Source of the DNA: Pseudoduganella umbonata
GTDB taxonomy: Bacteria; Pseudomonadota; Gammaproteobacteria; Burkholderiales; Burkholderiaceae_D
Assembly (NCBI RefSeq): GCF_014192225.1
Contig: NZ_JACHXS010000001.1
Location: forward strand, 460,440 to 524,439
Direction: 5' to 3'
DNA length: 64,000 nt
The notes under the pieces: generated by a model
What the model was told of the DNA's origin: nothing
The model's database searches: none
Seen by the model: only the letters and a program-made list of their open reading frames with translations
In this document: positions 1 to 9,698 of the stretch, one piece after another
Numbering within the stretch: the stretch's first letter is position 1
Layout of the letters: each line of letters opens with the position of its first letter
Made by a program: the position numbers and the translations under genes

Positions 1-3000
1 GCCTGTTCCAGCCAGGCCAGCCGCGCGCGGTTGCGCTGCGTGTCCTCGCGCTGCGAATACAGCGCCTCGGTGGCGATCGCCTGCAGCACGAGGATCAGCG
101 TGACCGGCGAAGCCACGCCGGCATATTCCTCCGCGGGAGGCGGATGATGGCTGCCGCTGGGAGCCTTCCAGCTCCAGTCCGGGTCGCCGTAGCACTGGTA
201 GGCGGCCCACGTGTTGCCGCCCGGGTCGAGCTGCCACGCCGCCCGGCGGGCTTCGCCGACCGCGTCGATGAAGCGCTGGCCGGCGAACAGTTCGCTGTAG
301 AAGGTCTGCGCGAACAGTTCGGCGGCACTGTCCTCGATCGCCCAGCCGGCGGCGATCACGCAGCGCACGCCGATCTCGATCAGCGCGCCGGCCAGGCCGG
401 CCGCGAAGGCGGCGCGGTCGTACGGCGGCTTCAGGCTGCCCTGCGCCAGGTGGCAGCAGTTCAGGAACACCAGCTCCGGTGTCACGCGCATCGCCATGAT
501 CTCGTTGACGCCGAGGTAGGTGGCCTGCCCGGACAGCACCACGCCGCCGTAGCGGCTGGCGCTGTCATTCGGTGCGGCGGTGCTGCCGTTCCCGTCGCCG
601 CCGCCGGTACTGTCCCCGCCCGGTTGCGGTCCGGTGCCATGGCCGGCGACATGGACGATCCGGTAATTGCGCGCGAACAGCTGGTTGATGATGCGGCGCG
701 CATCGGCCTGCGGTTCGACGGCCGTCACCCGGTCGCCATGCATGCCGAAGGCCGCGCGGGCCGCGGCGGCAATGGCGGCCGCTTCGCGCCGGGCGCCGGC
801 CAGCCGGCCATAGCCCGGGTCGGTCAGGGGTTCGCCGATGACCAGCATATTGTCTTCGGTACCCGCGTCGACCACCTGTTCGCGGTATTCGCGCATGCGC
901 AGCTTGCGGATCACCTTGCAGCGGATCGCCCATGGCGCCGCGTCGCCACGGCGCGCTTCCGGCACCTCCGGGTCCGTATCGAGCAGCTCCCAGGGCAGGG
1001 TGGACGTGGTCTCGTCCAGTTCCATCACCATGCTGGCCGATCCGGCCAGGTACGGTTCGATCTCGACCGGGATCAGCAGGTTGAACAGCGTGCGGCCGAT
1101 CTGGCCGTCGGCGCGTGCCGAGTTCGATGCGCCTTCGACCAGGTCGCGCACCAGCGCGCCCTGCGCCTGCCGGGCACGGACCTCGGTGCGCGCGCGCCGG
1201 GTGTCGAGGCTGAACGCGATCAGCGGCATGCGCGGCGACGAGCCTTCCACCTGCAGTACGCTGATGAAATCGTAGGAGGCGCCCCGGTAGCTGCTTTCCA
1301 GCGGCCGGCGCAGCGCGCCTTCGCCCTGGCGCAGGTAGCCGTCGACGGCCAGCCGGTCGGGCGTGGCAGCGGCCTGCATGCGCAGCACGCGCCAGGCATC
1401 GGTGGCCCGGTCGAGGTACACCTCGACGATGGTCAGCGCGTCGACGGGCGGCCAGCCCAGCTCGCGCAGGCGCACGTTGGCATCGGCGATGCCCTGCGCC
1501 AGCGCCAGCGCGGCGGCGCCGACCGACACACCGGAGCCGCCGCTGCCGGCCAGCGTCGCGGCCAGCTCGAACCGGGCGGGCGGCACAGCGCTTTCCATCA
1601 GCCGCCCGGCAAAGGCCAGCACGCCGATACGGATCGTGTACGCCAGCTGCTGGGCGGTGAGTTCGCCTTCCTCGCCCAGGCCGACGACGATCGCCGCGCG
1701 CGGCCGGGGAATCATGCGCTGCCGGCCCTGGCCCGCGACATCGTGCGGCCCGTTCTCGACGATCTGGTAGCTGCCGAGCCGGTCCGGGTAAATGCCGGCC
1801 CGCAATGCCTTCGCCATGCGCCCGCCGACCAGTGTATCGACGACGGCTTCGGTGCCGGACAGCACCAGCGACTGGTAATGCCCGAGCAGCAGCGGCGTCT
1901 TCACGAAGCGCAGGTCGCCGTGGTGGACGCGGACCGTCAGCCGTTCGTCGTCGGCTGCATCGGCGCCGGTCGATGCCGCCGGCTGCCCGGATCCTTCAGG
2001 AGCACCGTCGAGCGGGCCGCGGCTGCCACCCGTCTCCCGCCCCGCGGCCGATTCCGGGCCGACCGGCTGCCAGCCGCCGCCCGGCTCGCCCAGCAGGGCG
2101 GCGCGCACCGGCGCCATCACGTCCGGCCGGGCAAAGTAGCTGAAGTGCGTGGCTTCCGGTCCCGTAAACAGCCGGAACTGCGGCGCGTGCCGGCCGGCGG
2201 CGCGCGGCACGCCGCCGTACATCGCGCGGGTCTGCACGACCATGTCGTTGCCGGTCCAGAAGAAGCCGTCGGCCACCAGTGCTTTCAGCCACGACACCAT
2301 GCCGTCGCCGCCGGCATCGCCGGCCACCACGTACAGTTCGCTGTCGACGCCTTCGCCATCGAGCGGCGCGTTCAGCCAGCGGATGAAGGCGCTGTCGGGC
2401 ATCATCGCCTGCAGCCCCGGCATTGTGGCGGCGCTGGTGCGGCGCCGGGCCACGGCGCACAGCAGGTCGACGAACTGGCTCGTCACGTTGACGCCGGCAA
2501 GACCCAGCAGCCACTGGAACAGCGACAGGAAGACGTCCAGGCGCCGCGACGCCAGCAGCGTGCCCCGCGCCGGGCAGGCGCAGCGCACCACCCGCTGTAC
2601 GGTGATGGTCTTCTTGCGCAGGATCGCGTGCAGGTCGCGCAGTTCCTGGCGTGCCGCCGGCGCGTCCGCGAACAGCCGGTCCAGCGCATCGTCCGGCTCG
2701 AAGCGGGCGGCACGCAGCAGCGCCTCGGCCACCAGGCCGGCGCGCGAATGGGTCACCAGGTGCAGCACGGCCCCGTCGGGCAGGCTGTCGGCCAGCGCGA
2801 TGGCGTTGCCGATCGGGCTCTTGCAGATGGTCGGGTGTTCGAAGGCGAACGTGCGCTCCGGATAATCCGCCAGCAGCCGTTCCACGGTGGCCGCATTGCG
2901 CAGCCACAGCTTGCCGAACGTGCGGCCGGTATCGACGAAGGTGCCGTGCATGAAGACCAGCAGCGGCGCGGGACTGCGTTGTTCCGGCCAGGCGGTGACG

Positions 3001-3536
3001 CGCTCTTCCGGCGCGAAGCGGTCGGGCAGCGTGTCCGCGCCGAGCCGGTACAGCCCTTCGGCGACCTGGCCGTCGATGGCCGCGGCGATCGTTTCGGCCG
3101 CTGAATTGGCCTGGCCGGCTTGCCCGGCGTCCGCGGCATCGCCTTGGGGAGCGTCCAGCACGCCGAACCATTCGAGGATGGCGCTGCCGGTGCCGCCGTC
3201 GCGCCGGGTGCCGCCGTCGGGCCACGGCAGCTGGACCGGGACGTCGACGGCAGCTTCGCCACCAGGTCCATCGCCGCCGCGCTTGGTGCCCCGGGCCGCC
3301 GCCAGCAGATCGCGGGCGTGTTCCGGGTGGAGCAGCAGCAGGGGGCCGCCGGCGATCTTCAGCGCCACGACATCGCGCCCCGGCACCGCATCGACCGCGA
3401 TCGCCGGGGCGGCATCGCGGCGGGCCTGCAGGCCATACGCGCAGCGCAGCGGCAGGTCAGGTGCGCCGGGCGCCACGCGCGCCGTGGCGGCGGCCAGCGG
3501 CGTGCCGGCAATCCGAAATGTGACTGGTGTATCCAT
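1..3536 (-). CDS. CHAT-domain protein with N-terminal alpha/beta-hydrolase-like region (3' end outside window)
   Basis: Open minus-strand frame running off the left edge; 1178 residues are visible. The start ATG at 3536 has GGGAG upstream. Around residues 180-420 there is an alpha/beta-hydrolase-like stretch with LLVFMHGTF and a nucleophile-like LVTHSRAGL. The C-terminal part carries a CHAT (caspase-like, HetF-associated) domain: RIVHVAGHGTG with His966 and LVFLNCCHLAQG with Cys1028 give the expected His-Cys dyad. No signal peptide or membrane segment is obvious, so it is probably cytosolic. CHAT proteins are proteases or protease relatives, some used in immunity and programmed cell death; whether this one is a defence protein is inference. 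The gene lies downstream of the TonB receptor on the same strand, separated by 278 bp holding an inverted repeat, so it is probably transcribed separately. Confidence 0.85.
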   Translation of the reverse strand, partial: MDTPVTFRIAGTPLAAATARVAPGAPDLPLRCAYGLQARRDAAPAIAVDAVPGRDVVALKIAGGPLLLLHPEHARDLLAAARGTKRGGDGPGGEAAVDVPVQLPWPDGGTRRDGGTGSAILEWFGVLDAPQGDAADAGQAGQANSAAETIAAAIDGQVAEGLYRLGADTLPDRFAPEERVTAWPEQRSPAPLLVFMHGTFVDTGRTFGKLWLRNAATVERLLADYPERTFAFEHPTICKSPIGNAIALADSLPDGAVLHLVTHSRAGLVAEALLRAARFEPDDALDRLFADAPAARQELRDLHAILRKKTITVQRVVRCACPARGTLLASRRLDVFLSLFQWLLGLAGVNVTSQFVDLLCAVARRRTSAATMPGLQAMMPDSAFIRWLNAPLDGEGVDSELYVVAGDAGGDGMVSWLKALVADGFFWTGNDMVVQTRAMYGGVPRAAGRHAPQFRLFTGPEATHFSYFARPDVMAPVRAALLGEPGGGWQPVGPESAAGRETGGSRGPLDGAPEGSGQPAASTGADAADDERLTVRVHHGDLRFVKTPLLLGHYQSLVLSGTEAVVDTLVGGRMAKALRAGIYPDRLGSYQIVENGPHDVAGQGRQRMIPRPRAAIVVGLGEEGELTAQQLAYTIRIGVLAFAGRLMESAVPPARFELAATLAGSGGSGVSVGAAALALAQGIADANVRLRELGWPPVDALTIVEVYLDRATDAWRVLRMQAAATPDRLAVDGYLRQGEGALRRPLESSYRGASYDFISVLQVEGSSPRMPLIAFSLDTRRARTEVRARQAQGALVRDLVEGASNSARADGQIGRTLFNLLIPVEIEPYLAGSASMVMELDETTSTLPWELLDTDPEVPEARRGDAAPWAIRCKVIRKLRMREYREQVVDAGTEDNMLVIGEPLTDPGYGRLAGARREAAAIAAAARAAFGMHGDRVTAVEPQADARRIINQLFARNYRIVHVAGHGTGPQPGGDSTGGGDGNGSTAAPNDSASRYGGVVLSGQATYLGVNEIMAMRVTPELVFLNCCHLAQGSLKPPYDRAAFAAGLAGALIEIGVRCVIAAGWAIEDSAAELFAQTFYSELFAGQRFIDAVGEARRAAWQLDPGGNTWAAYQCYGDPDWSWKAPSGSHHPPPAEEYAGVASPVTLILVLQAIATEALYSQREDTQRNRARLAWLEQ

Positions 3537-3675
3537 GGCTGTCTCCCGCAATGGCGCTATCGCCCGACGTGATGGGCATCTTACGTCGGGTTGCGGGGGA
3601 GTTGCCAGTAAAACAGTACCCAGCAGCAAAGTGTTTCAACGATCGGCATTCGATGCTGCCGGCTACGCCAGCGGC

Positions 3676-3766
3676 CTGGTGTCGGACACCGGTTTTCTGC
3701 GGATGCATCGGGGGTGCCCATGCAGAAACCGGTGTCCGACACCAGGAAGCCGGTGTCCGACACCAG
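3676..3766. repeat. Inverted repeat, GTGTCCGACACC subtype, with a third half-copy
   Basis: The left arm (3676-3700) and right arm (3722-3745) are complementary over about 24 bases apart from one extra T. Each contains the core GGTGTCGGACACCGG, itself a short palindrome. A third partial copy in the orientation of the right arm follows at 3750-3766. It lies just past the 3' end of the TonB receptor gene. A/T runs flank the arms, so a transcription terminator role is likely. Confidence 0.8.
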
Positions 3767-3814
3767 ACGCGCCGGCGCTGCCATCACCTCGGGCGCCGAC
3801 AGGCGTGCGTCAGG

Positions 3815-6814
3815 TCAGAACTTGTAGTTCGCCCCCAGCACGAACGAGCGGCCCGAGTGCACGTACAGCAGCGTATCGTTGCGCACCGAGTCGCGGCCGT
3901 AGCGCAGCGCTTCGTCCGTCAGGTTCTGGCCTTCGATGGACAGGCGCAGGTTCGGCGTCACGTTGTACGACAGGCTGAAGTCGATGTTCGTCATGCCGTT
4001 GACGCGTGTGTAGTCGTGGCCGTTGATGTCGCCCAGCACCGCCTGGATGTAGCTGGAGCGGTGCGCGGCCGACACGCGGGCGCTGAACTTCGGATCGTCG
4101 TAGTACAGCGTGATATTGTGCGCGCGCGGCGACAGGCCGGTGAAGTCGGCGGTGTCGCCGATGAATTCGTTGGCCTCCGTCGTCAGGTTATCCGGCCGCA
4201 CGATGTAGTTGATCTTCGACTTCACGCGCGTGTAGTTGGCCAGCAGGCCGAAGTTCTTGCCGATGCCCGGCAGGAAGTTGAACGGCGCCTGCAGGTTGAA
4301 TTCCAGGCCGTTCAGCGGCCCGCCCGGCGTGTTGAACTTGCGGTTCACCACCACCGTGGTATCGGGCAGCACGCCGCAGGCGGGCAGGCCGCCGGTGATC
4401 GAGCAGCCGCCCTCGGTCAGCAGCTCGTCCGGCAGGCCCAGCGCCGAATACACTTCGCGCTGCTGCACGTTCTGGATGAACGACTTGATCTCCTTGCGGA
4501 AGAAGCCCAGCGAGATCATCGCGTTCTTATCGTAGTACCACTCGGCCTGCAGGTCGTACGTGCGGGCGCGGATCGGATCGAGCCGCGCATTGCCCACGGT
4601 GACCGTCTGGAACTGGTGGTTGACGCTGGCCGTCGGGCGCAGGTCGCCGTATTCGGGGCGCGCCAGCGTCTTGCCGGCCGAGAAGCGCAGGAACACGTCC
4701 TTCGGCAGCTGCGCCGTCAGGTTCAGCGCCGGCAGCCAGTCGCGGTATTTCTTCACCACGGTGATCGGCTGCAGCTGGCCGCCGATCGTCTGCAGCGTCA
4801 TCGACGTGGACTTCGTGTCGACGCCGCGCACGCCGGCATTGCCGCGCCAGCCGATACCCCACAGGTCGTAGTTAAAGTCCAGCATGCCGTAGACGGCGTC
4901 GATGTCCTCGGTGATGCGCGTGACGCCCGGCGTGGCGGTGTTGAACAGCGAACCCGGCACCTCGGCGCAGTGGCACTCGATATTGTGCACGGCCAGCAGC
5001 TTGTCCAGGTCCACCGCCGCCCACGACGCCGGCACGCCCGTGCCGCCCAGGCCGCGGCCGAAGCCGGCGATCTGGCGCGAGATGTCGCCCATGCCGACGC
5101 CTGTCGGCAGGGCCAGGCCGCCGTCCGAGCCGTTGCCCACTTCGTACAGGCCGTAGGCGTTCTTGCGGGCGGACAGGCCGGTGCGCAGCGTCAGCCGGTC
5201 GCTGGCTTCCCAGGCCAGGTTCACCGCCGTGGTCTTCAGCTTGTTGTCGGACTGCAGGTAGCGGCCGAAGAACTGGCCGTGCCACGTGCCGTTCGGTTCC
5301 GTGCGGGCAAACGTGAAGCTGTTCGGATCGGCCACGTCGATGCCGTAATTCAGCGTGGGCACGTTGCGGTTGTCGCGGAAGTCGAACGAGAAGCCGTTCA
5401 CGTTCGGCGCGTCGAACATGACGGTCGCGCGCATCGGGTTGTCCAGGTTCGTGTTCGACATGCCGTGCAGGAAGTCGACCTTCAGCGTGTCGGTGATGCG
5501 GTGGCTGGCCGACAGCACGTTCTGGCGGAACTTGGTCTCGTACACGTCCATCAGGCCTTCGGTGCGCACGTCCACGCCGTTGAAGCGGCCGTAGGTCCAG
5601 CTGCCCTTGTCGTCGAATTCCGCTTCCAGGATCGACGTCTGCGGCTTGCCGTTCGCCGCGGCCAAACTGCGGCCGAACGAGATCGCGCCGATGTAGTTGT
5701 CGTAGCGCGTGTTGCTGAACTTGCCGTACATCAGGTCCAGGTTGATGTCGGTGCCCGGCGCCGGGCGCCACTGGAAGGAACTGGTGATGCCGGTGCGCTC
5801 GTAGTCGGTCTGCGAACGGCGGTAGCGTGGGATGCGCGGCGCAAAGGCGCCCGAGCCGGCCAGCGGCGCGGCGACGGTGCCGCCGAAGTTGTCGGTCTTG
5901 CCCATTACCTCGGCATATTCGGCCGGATTGCTGGTGCGCGGCACGCCGAAGCCGCAGTTGGCGGCGTCCACGCCCTTGACCGCGTCATTGCCCGGCACCT
6001 GCGGCGCCACGCCGGCCGGCGAGCAGAAGCCGCCGTCGAAGCTGGCCGGATACAGGTCCACCGCCTCGTAGCCTTCCTCCACGGCACGGCGCTTGGAATG
6101 CGCGGCCGAGATCAGCGCGCCGACCTTGCCGAAGCGGGTATCCCAGCGGTCGGACACCAGGCCCGTCAGGCGCGGCTGGGTCTTGCGCGATACCGAGTTC
6201 CACGATTCCTGCACCCCGAAGCTGATGGTGCGGCCCTTGAAATCGAACGGGCGGCCGGTGCGCAGGTCGACGGTGGCGCCCAGCGAACCTTCCTCGACGG
6301 CCGCTTCGGACGTCTTGCGTACTTCCAGGCTGTTGAACAGTTCCGACGCGAACACGGAAAAGTCGAAGCCGCGGCCGCGGTTGGAGTTGCCGTTGATGTC
6401 CGAGGCGCCCGTCATCGACATGCCTTCGATGCCGTTGATGCGCACGCGCGTAAAACCGGCGTTCAGGCCGCGCACGGTGATCTGCCGGCCTTCGCCGCCT
6501 TCGCCGCGCGCCAGCGACACGCCGGGCACGCGCTGCAGCGACTCGGCCAGGTTCGCGTCGGGGAACTTGGCGATGTCCTCGGCCTTGATCACGTCCAGGA
6601 TGCCGTCGGAATTCTTCTTGGCGTTCAGCGCGCTGTCCAGGCTGGCGCGGAAGCCGGTCACGGTGACCACGGCCGCCGGTTCGGTGCCTGCGCCGGCGGC
6701 CGCGGGCGCGGGCGCGGGCGCCTGCTGCGCGGCGGCGGAAGATGCCAGCGCGGCGGCGGCCAGCGCCAGCGCGGTCAGCCGGATCTCGCGGCGCTTGTCT
6801 GTCGATGTTTTCAT
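3815..6814 (-). CDS. TonB-dependent receptor, carbohydrate-uptake type
   Basis: A 999-residue outer-membrane receptor. The signal peptide (about residues 1-30) ends near ASSAAAQQ, followed by an Ala/Pro linker and the TonB-box-like VVTVTGFRASL. The plug domain covers roughly residues 60-180 (DVIKAEDIAKFPDANLAESL, RVPGVS, ITVRGLN). The rest is a 22-strand-type barrel ending in the aromatic SFVLGANYKF expected for outer-membrane insertion. The plug style matches the large TonB receptors of Xanthomonas, Caulobacter and Massilia that import oligosaccharides. AGGAGAGAC precedes the ATG. It is divergent from the GH2 gene at 7077 across 262 bp, which suggests a shared control region and a common glycan substrate. 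The substrate itself cannot be read from sequence. Confidence 0.93.
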   Translation of the reverse strand: MKTSTDKRREIRLTALALAAAALASSAAAQQAPAPAPAAAGAGTEPAAVVTVTGFRASLDSALNAKKNSDGILDVIKAEDIAKFPDANLAESLQRVPGVSLARGEGGEGRQITVRGLNAGFTRVRINGIEGMSMTGASDINGNSNRGRGFDFSVFASELFNSLEVRKTSEAAVEEGSLGATVDLRTGRPFDFKGRTISFGVQESWNSVSRKTQPRLTGLVSDRWDTRFGKVGALISAAHSKRRAVEEGYEAVDLYPASFDGGFCSPAGVAPQVPGNDAVKGVDAANCGFGVPRTSNPAEYAEVMGKTDNFGGTVAAPLAGSGAFAPRIPRYRRSQTDYERTGITSSFQWRPAPGTDINLDLMYGKFSNTRYDNYIGAISFGRSLAAANGKPQTSILEAEFDDKGSWTYGRFNGVDVRTEGLMDVYETKFRQNVLSASHRITDTLKVDFLHGMSNTNLDNPMRATVMFDAPNVNGFSFDFRDNRNVPTLNYGIDVADPNSFTFARTEPNGTWHGQFFGRYLQSDNKLKTTAVNLAWEASDRLTLRTGLSARKNAYGLYEVGNGSDGGLALPTGVGMGDISRQIAGFGRGLGGTGVPASWAAVDLDKLLAVHNIECHCAEVPGSLFNTATPGVTRITEDIDAVYGMLDFNYDLWGIGWRGNAGVRGVDTKSTSMTLQTIGGQLQPITVVKKYRDWLPALNLTAQLPKDVFLRFSAGKTLARPEYGDLRPTASVNHQFQTVTVGNARLDPIRARTYDLQAEWYYDKNAMISLGFFRKEIKSFIQNVQQREVYSALGLPDELLTEGGCSITGGLPACGVLPDTTVVVNRKFNTPGGPLNGLEFNLQAPFNFLPGIGKNFGLLANYTRVKSKINYIVRPDNLTTEANEFIGDTADFTGLSPRAHNITLYYDDPKFSARVSAAHRSSYIQAVLGDINGHDYTRVNGMTNIDFSLSYNVTPNLRLSIEGQNLTDEALRYGRDSVRNDTLLYVHSGRSFVLGANYKF

Positions 6815-7076
6815 GTCTCTCCTTGTCCTGTTGTCTGTCGCTGCAGGTTGCTGCTCGCTGCTGCTTGCTGCTGCTTGTTGTTGCGGGCAGGGCGCATCTT
6901 AGGCAGGCGGGTCGGGTGACAGTTGGCAAATCGGCAAATAATCACATTGTTGAAAAATGGGGTGCGGGGAAAGCCACGCTATGCCAACTCGATATCCCTC
7001 GCTTGCAAAATGGAATACCCGGGTTCGTTGACGGCCTGCTACGATTGACAGATTTCTATCGATTACAAGGACCCGC

Positions 7077-9536
7077 ATGCTCCCGATCTTGAAGACGCCA
7101 CGACTGCCTCTCGCGGTTGTCCTGTCGCTTGCCCTGCCGCTGGCGCTGCTGTCCGGCCAGGCCGCCGCCGAACGGCGCAGCCTCGCGCAGGACTGGCTGT
7201 TCCAGAAAGGCGACGCGGCGGGCGCCGACAGGCCGGCATTCGACGACGGCAACTGGCGCAAGGTCGCGGTGCCGCACGATTTCTCGATCATGGACAAGCC
7301 CGACGGCACGCCGCCGTTCGATGCGAAGGCGGTGGGCGGCCAGGATTCCGGCTACCTGCCGGGCGGGCAGGGCTGGTACAGAAAACATCTGGTGCTCGTG
7401 AAGGGCGATGCCGCGCGGGTGCTGCGGCTCAATTTCGAAGCCGTCTACATGGATGCCGACATCTGGTTCAACGGTGAACACGTCGGCAGGCACCGCTACG
7501 GTTATACCGCCTTCACGCTGGACCTGACCGGAAAGGCAAAGGCGGGCGACAACGTGATCACGGTGCGCGTCAACCACGTCGATCCGTCGTCGCGCTGGTA
7601 TGCGGGTTCGGGACTGATCCGGCCGGTCACGCTCGATCTGCTGGACCCGGTGCACGTGGCGCCGGACAGCGTGTTCGCCAGCACCCGCAGCGCATCGGCC
7701 GCGCAGGGCGAGGTCGACGTGCAGGCGTCGGTGAGCAACCGCGCCGCGGCGGCCGCGAAGGTCGAGCTGCTGTCGACACTGGTGGCGCAGGACGGCAGCA
7801 CGGCGGCGCAGGACCGCCGCGTGCTGACGATCCCCGCGCGCGGGAAAGCCGATGTGGCGCAGCGCTTCGCGGTGGCGCAGCCGAAACTGTGGTCGCCCGA
7901 GGCGCCGAACCTGTACACGCTGGTGCAGGAAGTGCGCGTGAACGGCGTGCTGCGCGATACGCGCCGCACGCGCTTCGGCATCCGCACCGTGACGGTCGAT
8001 GCGGAAAACGGCCTGCGCATCAACGGCAAACAGTATGTGCTGAAGGGCGGGAACATCCACCACGACAATTACATGCTGGGCGCGGCGGGTGCGCCGGATG
8101 CGGACCGGCGCAAGGTGGCGCTGATGAAGGATGCCGGCTACAACGCGATCCGCAGCGCGCACAACCCGGCCAGCCAGGCCACGCTGGAGGCGGCCGACGA
8201 ACTGGGCATGCTGGTCATCGACGAGGCCTTCGACATGTGGCGCAAGTCGAAGCGCGATGCCGATTACGCGCGCTTCTTCGAGGACAACTGGCGGCGCGAC
8301 ATCGACAGCATGGTGGTCAGCGGCCGCAATCACCCGAGCGTGATCTTCTGGAGCGTGGGCAACGAGATCCCCGAGCAGGCGTCGCCGGAAGGTGCGCGGA
8401 CCACGCGCGAGCTGGGCGCGCGCATCCGCCTGCTCGACCCCACGCGGCCGATCACGCAGGGCGTCAATGTCGACAGCCCGGACAACGCGCCGATCTTCGC
8501 CGAGATGGACGTGGCGGGCTACAACTACCGTGTCCACCTGTTCGGCAGCGACCATGCGGCGCACCCGAAGCGGGTGATGTACACGTCCGAATCGACGTCG
8601 AAGGATGCGTTCCGCTACTGGGACCCGGTGGGCAGGATGCCGTGGGTGATCGGCGACTTCGTGTGGACGTCGGTCGACTATATCGGCGAGACCGGCATCG
8701 GCTGGATGGGTTATTCGAAGGACTGGAAGGAACTCGGCAAATACCCGTGGCACCTGGCCTACTGCGGCGAGATCGACGCGACGGGCCGCAAGCGGCCGGC
8801 CGCCTACTACCGCCAGGTGATCTGGCAATCGGGCATCGATCCGGTCGCCGCGTTCGTCGAGCAGCCGGCCGGCACCGAGGACCTGCCGGACCGCGACTAC
8901 TTCAAGGAACACCCGGAACTGGACTGGTCGCTGCACGACCTGCACCAGAGCTGGAGCTGGAAAGGGCAGGAAGGCAAGCCGCTCAAGGTGGTCGTGTACG
9001 CCGAGCACCCGGAAGTGGAACTGTTCCTGAACGGCCGCAGCCTGGGGCGCAAGGCTGTCGGCCGCCAAACCGAATACCAGGCCCTGTATTCTGTGCCGTA
9101 CCAGGCGGGGCGGCTGGTGGCCGTCGGCTACCGCGATGGTAAAGCCGCGGACCGGTGGGAGCTGCGCACCGCCGGCGCACCGGCCGCCGTGAAACTGTCG
9201 GCGGATCGCCGGCACGTGCGGGCCAATGGCGAGGATCTGGTCTACGTCAGCGCCGAACTGGTCGATGCGGAGGGCGTGCCGGTCTATGCGCGCGATGGCG
9301 ACCGCAAGTTCAAGGTCACCGTGACGGGTGCGGGCATGCTTGCTGGGGCAGGTAATGGCAATCCGATGGATGCGTCGAGCCTGCAGTCGGGCGAGCGGAG
9401 CACGTTCCATGGGCGGCTGGTGGCCGTGGTGCGGGCGGGAACGGAAGCCGGGCCTGTCCATGTCGAGTTTGCTGCCGAGGGCTTGCCGGTGCAGCGGGTG
9501 CGGGTCGATGCGACTGGTCGAACTTCCGGGCTGTGA
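7077..9536 (+). CDS. Secreted glycoside hydrolase family 2 enzyme (beta-galactosidase-like)
   Basis: 819 residues with a signal peptide ending around SGQAAAE. It has the GH2 order: sugar-binding jelly roll (residues 30-190, WFNGEHVGRHRYGY), immunoglobulin-like domain (about 195-305), TIM barrel (about 310-600), then C-terminal Ig-like domains of the DUF4982 / GH2 domain-5 sort. The acid/base is Glu430 in WSVGNEIPEQ and the nucleophile is Glu505 in MYTSESTSK. AAGGA lies ahead of the ATG. It should remove terminal beta-linked galactose or a related sugar in the periplasm or outside the cell; exact specificity is open. Divergent transcription from the TonB receptor gene ties it to glycan uptake. 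Confidence 0.9.
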   Translation: MLPILKTPRLPLAVVLSLALPLALLSGQAAAERRSLAQDWLFQKGDAAGADRPAFDDGNWRKVAVPHDFSIMDKPDGTPPFDAKAVGGQDSGYLPGGQGWYRKHLVLVKGDAARVLRLNFEAVYMDADIWFNGEHVGRHRYGYTAFTLDLTGKAKAGDNVITVRVNHVDPSSRWYAGSGLIRPVTLDLLDPVHVAPDSVFASTRSASAAQGEVDVQASVSNRAAAAAKVELLSTLVAQDGSTAAQDRRVLTIPARGKADVAQRFAVAQPKLWSPEAPNLYTLVQEVRVNGVLRDTRRTRFGIRTVTVDAENGLRINGKQYVLKGGNIHHDNYMLGAAGAPDADRRKVALMKDAGYNAIRSAHNPASQATLEAADELGMLVIDEAFDMWRKSKRDADYARFFEDNWRRDIDSMVVSGRNHPSVIFWSVGNEIPEQASPEGARTTRELGARIRLLDPTRPITQGVNVDSPDNAPIFAEMDVAGYNYRVHLFGSDHAAHPKRVMYTSESTSKDAFRYWDPVGRMPWVIGDFVWTSVDYIGETGIGWMGYSKDWKELGKYPWHLAYCGEIDATGRKRPAAYYRQVIWQSGIDPVAAFVEQPAGTEDLPDRDYFKEHPELDWSLHDLHQSWSWKGQEGKPLKVVVYAEHPEVELFLNGRSLGRKAVGRQTEYQALYSVPYQAGRLVAVGYRDGKAADRWELRTAGAPAAVKLSADRRHVRANGEDLVYVSAELVDAEGVPVYARDGDRKFKVTVTGAGMLAGAGNGNPMDASSLQSGERSTFHGRLVAVVRAGTEAGPVHVEFAAEGLPVQRVRVDATGRTSGL

Positions 9537-9643
9537 TTTTCCACGCACGGCGATCGGACACCATCGCCGTTACCGTCGAGTTTCTTTACAACTTGCTTGT
9601 TGATACTTTATTTGATCCTTTTAAAAACAGGCAGTTAATAATA

Positions 9644-9659
9644 TGGCATGACTTTTGCT
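9644..9659 (+). promoter_or_regulatory. Sigma-54 (RpoN) promoter of the PEP-CTERM gene
   Basis: TGGCATGACTTTTGCT matches the -24/-12 consensus TGGCAYRNNNNTTGCW at every defined position, with correct GG-GC spacing. It lies in an AT-rich leader about 40 bp ahead of the ATG at 9699. In other floc-forming betaproteobacteria RpoN and the PrsK/PrsR system are known to drive PEP-CTERM genes, so the location fits. Confidence 0.8.
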
Positions 9660-9698
9660 AAATCTTGTTTTCCAAACAACTAGACCCATAGGAAAACA

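Noticed and set aside
144..3104. Very long open frame on the plus strand opposite the CHAT gene
   Set aside because: High GC leaves the antisense frame open. Its product is low-complexity Arg/Ala/Gln with no domain, while the minus frame has a ribosome site, conserved motifs and a His-Cys dyad.
3527..6919. 1130-codon plus-strand frame opposite the TonB receptor
   Set aside because: Antisense shadow rich in Arg, His and Val. The minus-strand product is a clear TonB receptor.
7056..9548. 830-codon minus-strand frame opposite the first GH2 gene
   Set aside because: Shadow of codon-biased DNA. No start signal and no recognisable domain.
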